DNA of 32,774 nucleotides from an uncultured Alphaproteobacteria bacterium (GTDB lineage: Bacteria; Pseudomonadota; Alphaproteobacteria; UBA7887). Where the stretch lies: positions 1-32,774 of the forward strand of contig CACETT010000012.1 of the NCBI GenBank assembly GCA_902562525.1. Direction: 5' to 3'. A program made the translations under genes and the position numbers. Below the pieces are notes generated by a model that ran no database searches, was not told the origin of the DNA, and was given only the letters and a program-made list of their open reading frames with translations. Every line of letters starts with the position of its first letter. The stretch's first letter is position 1. Below, piece after piece: positions 27,057 through 32,774 of this stretch.

Positions 27057-27959
27057 TCAACCCTTTGTCGCGCCAGATGTCAGCCCAGCTATATAATAGT
27101 CCATTAAAAACGCATAAAGAATAACAGGGGGAGCAGCAGCCAATAAGGCCCCTGCCATCAACCCACCCCAATGAAATACATCGCCTTTGATTAAGGTAGT
27201 AACGGTCCCAACAGTTAATACCATCTGATTATCACTATATATATAAGCGAGAGGATATAAAAACGATGCCCAAGAAACCGTGAACGCGAAAATCGTTGCT
27301 GCAATCAGGCCAGGCAACGCAACCGGAATAAACACCCTTAACAGCATCTGCATATGATTCGCTCCATCAATCAATGCCGCTTCATCTAACTCCTTGGGTA
27401 TAGAAGCAAAATATCCGATCATAATCCAAGTGCAAAATGGAACAGTCAATGTGGGGTAAACAAGCACCAACACCCAGTACGAATTTAATAAACCCAATCC
27501 ACCAACGATTTTAAATAAAGGAATAAATAGCAACGAATCCGGGACCAGATACACAAGGAAAACGCCAGTCGCTATTACACCTGAGCCCCAAAATCCCAGT
27601 CTGGAAAGAGCATAAGCAGCGAGAACGCTGATCACCATAGTAATTAACACCACAAAAAAGGCGACGATTACCGTATTTTTGAAATATGTGAGAAATGCTG
27701 TCTCGGTCAACAAACTAATGTAGTGCTCGATCGTCAGACCTTGTTCAATAATCCACGGATTTGTAGAAAGATCAGCAATCTCAGCGTTTGTCTTCAACGA
27801 GGTAATCAACATGTAAAAAGGGGGGCACAAAAAGAAAATCACGAACACGATTAGGCACGCATACGAAGCAATCAAAGCCCACTTACGGTCGCTGTTTAAG
27901 CTTGTGTTGTTGCCAATGAGTGCCCCCAGGGCACCCGTGTTACGTGTGCGATTTGTCAT
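27057..27959 (-). CDS. Carbohydrate ABC transporter permease (MalG-like)
   Basis: The 300-residue membrane protein has an N-terminal helix (about 29-51) and five further helices. The coupling loop E-A-A-L-I-D-G-A-N (near 193-201) is the EAA motif of the MalG-type CUT1 permease that contacts the ATPase. Its start overlaps the stop of the other permease gene by four bases (ATGA), and it ends six bases before the ATPase gene. Together they make the membrane channel of the importer. Confidence 0.93.
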   Translation of the reverse strand: MTNRTRNTGALGALIGNNTSLNSDRKWALIASYACLIVFVIFFLCPPFYMLITSLKTNAEIADLSTNPWIIEQGLTIEHYISLLTETAFLTYFKNTVIVAFFVVLITMVISVLAAYALSRLGFWGSGVIATGVFLVYLVPDSLLFIPLFKIVGGLGLLNSYWVLVLVYPTLTVPFCTWIMIGYFASIPKELDEAALIDGANHMQMLLRVFIPVALPGLIAATIFAFTVSWASFLYPLAYIYSDNQMVLTVGTVTTLIKGDVFHWGGLMAGALLAAAPPVILYAFLMDYYIAGLTSGATKG

Positions 27960-28882
27960 ATATTCACCGTACGCTGGCGGACATTGCGGAGGATTATGAA
28001 TGCGAGCACCGCAAGCACAGGGAACATAAATAGGGAAACTGCCGCGCCTAACGGAATATCTCCTGATTCGATCCCCACCCTAAAGGAATATGACGCGAAT
28101 AAATGCGTCGAGTTCCTCGGCCCACCTTGGGTTAGCACCCGCACGATATCGAAGTTAGCAAACGTTACGATTATTGAAAACAACACCGTAATAGAAATGA
28201 TATTCCTCATCATTGGAATGGTCACATGTATCAATTTCTGCCAGGCGCTAGCTCCATCTATAGAAGCCGCCTCATACAAATCCTCAGGGATAGACTTTAA
28301 CGCAGCTAAATACATGATTAGGAAGAATGGAGCACCCACCCAAACATTGACTAATATAATCGAAAACCGCGCCCAAAAAGTATCACTGAGCCAGGGAATA
28401 GCCGACAACCCGAGCGCTTCTAATATCCAATTGAAAGAACTATAAGTTGGCTCAAACAACCACCACCAGCCAAGTGTGGAGAGCGCCGGAGGGATAACCC
28501 AAGGCACGAGCATCATCCCCCGCCACTTACGTTGGCCTTTGCTTGGGATATTATTTACTGCATGTGCAGCTATAAAACCGATAAGAGCCTTAAAAACTAC
28601 GGCAATAAGGGCAAAAGTCACAGATTGCTGAACCACCATCCAAAAGGTTTCTCGTTTAAACAAAAACAGAAAGTTGGAAATCCCCACAAAAGCGGTTTCC
28701 GCCTTGTTTAAAGTCGAGAGATAAATGGAATAAAAAAATGGGTAAGCGACAAGGCAACCGATGATCAGCAACAAGGGCAGCACCATCATGAACGCTATCG
28801 TGGAGCGCTGCCTGAGAAAAATATACAAACTGCCTCGCCGGATTGGTTGCGAAGAGCCCAACGTTTTTGAGCTATCAACCAT
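27956..28882 (-). CDS. Carbohydrate ABC transporter permease (MalF/UgpA-like)
   Basis: The 308-residue protein has six membrane helices, the first at about 31-53. It carries the EAA coupling loop E-A-A-S-I-D-G-A-S (near 209-217), as in the MalF/UgpA group. It begins 23 bases after the binding-protein gene and overlaps the MalG-like gene by four bases. With that subunit and the ATPase it forms the sugar importer. The C-terminal end is short and basic. No unusual feature was seen. Confidence 0.93.
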   Translation of the reverse strand: MVDSSKTLGSSQPIRRGSLYIFLRQRSTIAFMMVLPLLLIIGCLVAYPFFYSIYLSTLNKAETAFVGISNFLFLFKRETFWMVVQQSVTFALIAVVFKALIGFIAAHAVNNIPSKGQRKWRGMMLVPWVIPPALSTLGWWWLFEPTYSSFNWILEALGLSAIPWLSDTFWARFSIILVNVWVGAPFFLIMYLAALKSIPEDLYEAASIDGASAWQKLIHVTIPMMRNIISITVLFSIIVTFANFDIVRVLTQGGPRNSTHLFASYSFRVGIESGDIPLGAAVSLFMFPVLAVLAFIILRNVRQRTVNI

Positions 28883-28905
28883 GAAGCAATCCTATGCTTA
28901 CCATA

Positions 28906-30258
28906 TCAGCCACGCATGATCCCTTCCATCTCGTTCTCTGCCCAGCCAATGGCATCATCAAACGTATCACCACCCTGCGTAACCCGGGCCACCAAATTTG
29001 GCAAGATACCCTGGGCAAAAATTTGTGCCCCGTACTCGGGCGGTGCCGGCACCCCAGCCGTTGTGGGCACCTCGTCTCCACGGATCGGATAATTATAAAG
29101 CACTCCAGATGGAGGCCCAGCGTTTTTCCATAAATCATTACTTTGATAATGGGAAGTGATCAGAGGAATATCAAAGCCCTTTGAGCCAGCAACCAATCGA
29201 TCAACAACGTCCTTCCTGGCCAAATACCTTAGCAAGTCCTTTCCCGCCGAAATATTACTGGAGAAATCCCATATCCCCCAAAAAAATGGGGCACTCGCAC
29301 GGTATCTTCCTTTTGGACCGCGAGGCGAATCATGATGCCAGAGTTGCTCAGCCACAGCTGGCATATCCCTGCTGGAAACTGCCCAAATACTTGGAGGATT
29401 AAATGCAGTGGATCCTGAGCCCGATATCATAAACCGATTGTTACTGGCATCATCCCATGCGTAAACGCTATCCGGCATGTACTGCGTCAGCCGAGAAAGA
29501 TACTCCAAGACCTCGCGAATTTCATCCGAATCAACTGTAATGTCACCAGATGCATCCATAACCTCTGCGCCATAGGCGGCAAACAACGAGCCTAACCACT
29601 GGTTGCCATCAGGAGTTGGGGCGATGGGAGCACCAAATGGCTTGCCAACAGCATGAAGTTTGTGAGCAGCGGTTAGAAAACTGTCATAGGACCAGGCATC
29701 AACCAACTCATGATTGCGCGCGCCGCCTGCCGGGAAAATGGAGGTCAGATCGATGCCGGCATGTTCCCGATACAGGTCAAGCCGTGAGACCGAAGGATAA
29801 CTGAGAGAGCCAGCTGGAGCAGGTGCACCCCTCCAAACCCCATCGAGATGAGCAAAAAACTCTGCGGCGGGACTCAGGGCTCCATGGGCACTAATAATAT
29901 CGTTAACCACATCATCAACCGGCTCAAGACGATGTCGAAACATAGATGGCATCCATTGGGGCACGCAATATACGTCGTGACCTGTCTCTGCACGGGACTC
30001 AGCCTGAGCTGTTAGTAGAAGTTTATTACCAATGGACGTAATAAAATCGATGGTGAGATCCACGCCGTTGGATCCCGCCCACTCCTCGCAAACCTCGCGC
30101 AACACATCATTTGCCCCTGGGACCCAGTGATCCCAAGTACCAATCGCCAGTTTCCCTGCAGAATGGGAAGTTTTAACATACGGCGCAGTAGCCACAACTA
30201 CCCCAAGGGCTCCCATGCCCTGCAAGAATTTGCGTCTTGACCCGTTACGTTGTTGCAC
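28906..30258 (-). CDS. Tat-exported ABC transporter substrate-binding protein
   Basis: The 450-residue protein is the solute receptor of the adjacent importer. Its N-terminus has a twin-arginine signal (S-R-R-K-F-L-Q-G with R8-R9), then a hydrophobic stretch G-A-L-G-V-V-V-A-T-A. It then shows a periplasmic type 1 sugar-binding pattern (I-G-T-W-D-H-W-V-P-G near 38-47, and many aromatic residues). Export in folded form is the expected result of the twin arginines. The GTG at 30258 is used because GGAG lies five bases before it; an upstream in-frame GTG at 30279 lacks such a site. Substrate unknown; sugars or polyols are typical of the group. Confidence 0.88.
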   Translation of the reverse strand: MQQRNGSRRKFLQGMGALGVVVATAPYVKTSHSAGKLAIGTWDHWVPGANDVLREVCEEWAGSNGVDLTIDFITSIGNKLLLTAQAESRAETGHDVYCVPQWMPSMFRHRLEPVDDVVNDIISAHGALSPAAEFFAHLDGVWRGAPAPAGSLSYPSVSRLDLYREHAGIDLTSIFPAGGARNHELVDAWSYDSFLTAAHKLHAVGKPFGAPIAPTPDGNQWLGSLFAAYGAEVMDASGDITVDSDEIREVLEYLSRLTQYMPDSVYAWDDASNNRFMISGSGSTAFNPPSIWAVSSRDMPAVAEQLWHHDSPRGPKGRYRASAPFFWGIWDFSSNISAGKDLLRYLARKDVVDRLVAGSKGFDIPLITSHYQSNDLWKNAGPPSGVLYNYPIRGDEVPTTAGVPAPPEYGAQIFAQGILPNLVARVTQGGDTFDDAIGWAENEMEGIMRG

Positions 30259-30263
30259 TGGCT

Positions 30264-30270
30264 CTCCCCC
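30264..30270 (-). promoter_or_regulatory. Ribosome binding site for the binding-protein gene
   Basis: On the minus strand GGGGGAG occupies 30270-30264, five bases before the GTG at 30258. It decides this start over the GTG at 30279. A possible promoter lies further upstream (TTGACG at 30329-30324, 17 bases, then CAACAT), but its -10 is poor. Confidence 0.6.
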
Positions 30271-30503
30271 CTTAGACACGGTTTCACCAAAAAGCCCCGC
30301 ATGTTGGGCTACGTTTATGATCTCGTCAACAAGTTACGTAATAGATCCTAAATTAAAGACCCATGAGAGCCCTTCGTGGCGCCAGAAGAGTAGAACATCG
30401 ATTATTTCTAGATTAATATGAGGTGGTTCAAAACTATTTCTAAAGTAGGGGTCTTCAATCTGAAACCAAAAAGCCTCCGGGTCCCCTCGATGGAAACAAC
30501 AAC

Positions 30504-31181
30504 ATGGCACACTTTGATTTAGCGCGAAGACTAACGGGCGAACTAATTGGCACTGCATTCCTATTGGCCTGTGTAATTGGCTCTGGGATCATGGGAGAAA
30601 CCTTATCGCCAAACAACGATGGGATCGCGCTGCTTGGCAATACCATTGCTACCGGAGCTATCCTTGTCGTCTTGATTTTGATATTTGGTCCGATTTCTGG
30701 AGCACATTTTAATCCGGCCGTGACATTGTCATTTCTCATTCAGAACCAAATCTCTGTTAGAGAGGCCATCTATTATTGGGTCTGTCAGATAGCAGGGGGA
30801 TTGCTCGGCATGTTGGCCGCCCACTTTATGTTTGAATTACCGCTCTTTCAGATATCAACCAACCTTAGGGCTGGAGAATCCCAATGGCTTGCTGAGGCCA
30901 TAGCTACCTTTGGCCTTGTCGCAACAATCATCGGGTGCTTAAAATTCAAACCTGCAGCGATACCCTATGCGGTAGGCTTATACATAACCGCGGGGTACTG
31001 GTTCACTGCCTCTACATCTTTTGCCAACCCTGCCGTTACCCTTGCCCGTAGCTTGACCAATACCTTTTCTGGGATAGCACCGATCAACACCCCAGGCTTT
31101 ATAATTGCCCAAGTGATTGGCGCCATAGCAGCCACATACTGTTTCCTGTGGTTGTTGAAAGAAAAAAGTGTGCGCGACTAA
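30504..31181 (+). CDS. Aquaporin (MIP) family channel, AqpS-like
   Basis: The 225-residue protein has six membrane helices and the two half-helix motifs N-P-A (70-72, in G-A-H-F-N-P-A-V) and N-P-A (175-177, in T-S-F-A-N-P-A-V). Position 178, where water channels carry the selectivity-filter arginine, is valine. That substitution and the overall sequence (for example S-G-I-M-G-E and Y-W-F-T-A-S-T-S-F-A-N) resemble rhizobial AqpS-type channels, which are linked to arsenic transport. No ars genes are present here, so water, small polyols or metalloids are all possible. The 245 bases upstream, shared with the ABC operon, hold no gene; they contain an AGCCC/GGGCT repeat at 30293-30310. It converges on the racemase gene. 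Confidence 0.93.
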   Translation: MAHFDLARRLTGELIGTAFLLACVIGSGIMGETLSPNNDGIALLGNTIATGAILVVLILIFGPISGAHFNPAVTLSFLIQNQISVREAIYYWVCQIAGGLLGMLAAHFMFELPLFQISTNLRAGESQWLAEAIATFGLVATIIGCLKFKPAAIPYAVGLYITAGYWFTASTSFANPAVTLARSLTNTFSGIAPINTPGFIIAQVIGAIAATYCFLWLLKEKSVRD

Positions 31182-31212
31182 AATTACAAGCCTAAGAAGA
31201 GATCGAACAGCT

Positions 31213-32397
31213 CTATAGCTGAGGACCGTCTTTCCACCCCACTACACCACTTGCGAGCATTTCATCAACTTCTGATGGCTCAAAGCCCCACGAAACCAGT
31301 CCCTCACGGGTATTCTCACCAACTGCCGGCGAAGCGCCCTTAACAGACCCAGGAGTTCTATCAAAACGCGGGGCCGGATTTGGTTGAGCCACGCCCTCCA
31401 CCTCGACAAAGGTCCCTCTAGCCTTATTATGTGGGTGGTGAGGTGCCTCGTTGAATGTGAGAACCGGGGCAAAACAAACATCCGTGCCTTCCATAATCTC
31501 ACACCACTCCTGCCGCGTCTTAGTTCTGAATACTTGTTCAAATCGCGCGCTCATTTCTGGCCACGAAGCTTTATCTAACTGATCAGGGAGATTAGCATCA
31601 CCCTTTAGCCCTGTCTTTTCCAACAGCAAATCGTAAAATTTTGCTTCGATAGATGCAACGGATACAAATTTATTATCTTTGGTTTCGTAACATCGGTAAA
31701 ACGGCGCCCCACCGTCCAACATATTATCTTGCCTATCGTGAGAATAATCACCAACAGCGGCCATACCATACATTGCCAAAGCCAGGTATGCAGAGCCCTC
31801 GGTCATAGCTATATCCACCACCTGGCCGGCTCCAGAATTCCTTGCCTCGTATACACCTGCCATAATTCCGAGCGCCATAGACATAGCTCCACCACCCATG
31901 TCTGCGACAACATTAAGAGGTGGGGTTGGAATCTCTTTGGATCCGATAGCATGTACAATTCCGGTAAGAGAAAGATAATTCAAGTCGTGTCCAGCTGCGT
32001 GAGCTAACGGCCCTGTTTGCCCCCATCCAGTCATACGAGCATAGATCAACTTCGGGTTCCGCCCGAAGCACTTATCAGGGCCCAATCCAAGTTTTTCGGT
32101 AGTACCTGGACGAAAAGGGTCCACCAATACATCTGCACCCTCAATTAGACGGAGAGCCGTTTCTACGCCCAACCCTTGTTTGAGGTCAATCGAAACAGAA
32201 TGTCTACCACGCCTTAACAAATCTGTCCTACGATCCCGCGGGACACCAAGCTGGGCATCCCTATTGCGATCAACTCGAATGATAGTCGCTCCAAGGTCAC
32301 TAAGTAAGCTGCAACACAGAGGCGCTGGGCCTATTCCTGCCAGTTCAACAATCTTGAGGCCCGCTAATGGCCCACCCCCTTTTTCCTCAACTTCCAT
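31213..32397 (-). CDS. Alpha-methylacyl-CoA racemase (family III CoA-transferase fold)
   Basis: The 394-residue protein has the AMACR pattern. R96 lies in F-R-P-G-T-T, H137 in A-A-G-H-D-L-N-Y, and D166 in V-A-D-M-G-G-G; these correspond to the Arg/His/Asp catalytic set of the mycobacterial racemase. It interconverts (R)- and (S)-2-methylacyl-CoA, so that branched fatty acids or sterol side chains can enter beta-oxidation. The CoA-transferase alternative is less likely because of the H-D pair. GGGGG lies about seven bases before the ATG at 32397. It follows the exchanger gene on the same strand by 74 bases. Confidence 0.93.
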   Translation of the reverse strand: MEVEEKGGGPLAGLKIVELAGIGPAPLCCSLLSDLGATIIRVDRNRDAQLGVPRDRRTDLLRRGRHSVSIDLKQGLGVETALRLIEGADVLVDPFRPGTTEKLGLGPDKCFGRNPKLIYARMTGWGQTGPLAHAAGHDLNYLSLTGIVHAIGSKEIPTPPLNVVADMGGGAMSMALGIMAGVYEARNSGAGQVVDIAMTEGSAYLALAMYGMAAVGDYSHDRQDNMLDGGAPFYRCYETKDNKFVSVASIEAKFYDLLLEKTGLKGDANLPDQLDKASWPEMSARFEQVFRTKTRQEWCEIMEGTDVCFAPVLTFNEAPHHPHNKARGTFVEVEGVAQPNPAPRFDRTPGSVKGASPAVGENTREGLVSWGFEPSEVDEMLASGVVGWKDGPQL

Positions 32398-32471
32398 ATG
32401 GCACCCCCAATTCTAAACAACGTTCCAAAACGGTCCAGCCACGACTAAATTAAATTCGCATGGATTTTTCC

Positions 32472-32774
32472 TTACCGAACCCACAAGTGGTACATATAGA
32501 CAGCGTACAATATAAAGAGCCCAGCACCTGCCGACCGCGTAATAGCGCAACCGATCAACATAAGTCCACAGAGCCCAATAGTTGCACCCCCCATTACCCA
32601 CAAATCAATTGTTATTACTTCCACGGGAACCGGGACAAGACCAATTAAAGAAGTGATGCCCACAACCCCAAACAAATTAAATATATTACTGCCAACAATA
32701 TTGCCCACAGCCAAACTCGTATGCCCTCTGACAGCGGCAATAAGAGAGGTAGCTAACTCAGGCAGTGAGGTCCC
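32472..32774 (-). CDS. Na+/Ca2+ exchanger (CaCA) family protein, 5' end outside window
   Basis: The frame is open from the right edge to the TAA at 32472-32474, giving the last 100 residues. It starts in the second alpha repeat: G-T-S-L-P-E-L-A-T-S-L then G-N-I-V-G-S-N-I-F-N, the ion-binding signature of the CaCA family. Three further hydrophobic helices follow, and the end is at H-L-W-V-R. Members exchange sodium or protons for calcium across the inner membrane. The TTG at 32714 is an internal codon, not the start. Confidence 0.92.
   Translation of the reverse strand, partial: GTSLPELATSLIAAVRGHTSLAVGNIVGSNIFNLFGVVGITSLIGLVPVPVEVITIDLWVMGGATIGLCGLMLIGCAITRSAGAGLFILYAVYMYHLWVR

Noticed and set aside
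27984-28445. 153-residue plus-strand frame
   Set aside because: It is antisense to the MalF-like permease, and the hydrophobic pattern belongs to the permease frame.
31208-31221. CAGCT/AGCTG repeat between aquaporin and racemase genes as a bidirectional terminator
   Set aside because: The stem is only five pairs, overlaps the racemase stop codon, and has no T run on either strand.
1-32774. CRISPR arrays, transposases, phage genes, toxin-antitoxin or restriction systems
   Set aside because: No regularly spaced repeats and no proteins of these families were seen on either strand.

Overview
The window reads as a chromosomal segment of a moderately AT-rich alphaproteobacterium, probably a marine Rhodospirillales-like lineage known mainly from environmental genomes. 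The main support is the gene neighbourhood: carA-carB-greA on one strand back to back with yqeY-dnaG-rpoD on the other, followed by a tRNA gene with anticodon CAT. The RpoD also has a long acidic non-conserved region, and the FprA, PcaF and AqpS-type proteins resemble alphaproteobacterial ones. I see no insertion sequence, phage gene, CRISPR array, rRNA or toxin-antitoxin pair. The species call is inference.

Layout. Bases 1-766 hold the 3' part of an M23 peptidase. Running leftward from 8881 is a probable operon: carA, carB (carbamoyl phosphate synthesis), greA (transcript cleavage factor), an ELM1-like GT-B-fold protein, and a large uncharacterised protein that overlaps it by 23 bases. Rightward from 9181 lie yqeY, dnaG (primase) and rpoD (housekeeping sigma factor), then the tRNA. 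Bases 13979-16888 hold a sodium:solute symporter, a 78-residue two-helix membrane protein and a membrane-anchored TPR protein, probably one transcription unit. Leftward from 19936 are a 3-oxoadipyl-CoA-type thiolase, an adrenodoxin-reductase-type ferredoxin-NADP reductase and a 67-residue membrane protein. Rightward from 20034 is a 43-residue single-helix protein four bases ahead of an alpha/beta hydrolase. Leftward from 24037 are oligoendopeptidase F and an overlapping ABC1-family kinase-like protein. A long-chain acyl-CoA synthetase (24157-25911) faces a complete CUT1-type sugar ABC transporter (30258-25959: Tat-exported binding protein, two permeases, ATPase). An AqpS-like aquaporin, an alpha-methylacyl-CoA racemase and the 3' part of a Na+/Ca2+ exchanger-family protein close the window.

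Functionally, the left half is housekeeping: pyrimidine/arginine precursor synthesis, replication priming and transcription. The right half is heterotrophic uptake and acyl-CoA metabolism: transport of an organic solute by the symporter and of a sugar-like solute by the ABC system, fatty-acid activation, thiolysis, and racemisation of branched acyl-CoAs. No clearly new defence or mobile system is visible. The least explained items are the duplicated-module 647-residue protein coupled to ELM1, the symporter/small protein/TPR triad, and the short membrane ORFs at 20034 and 16907.
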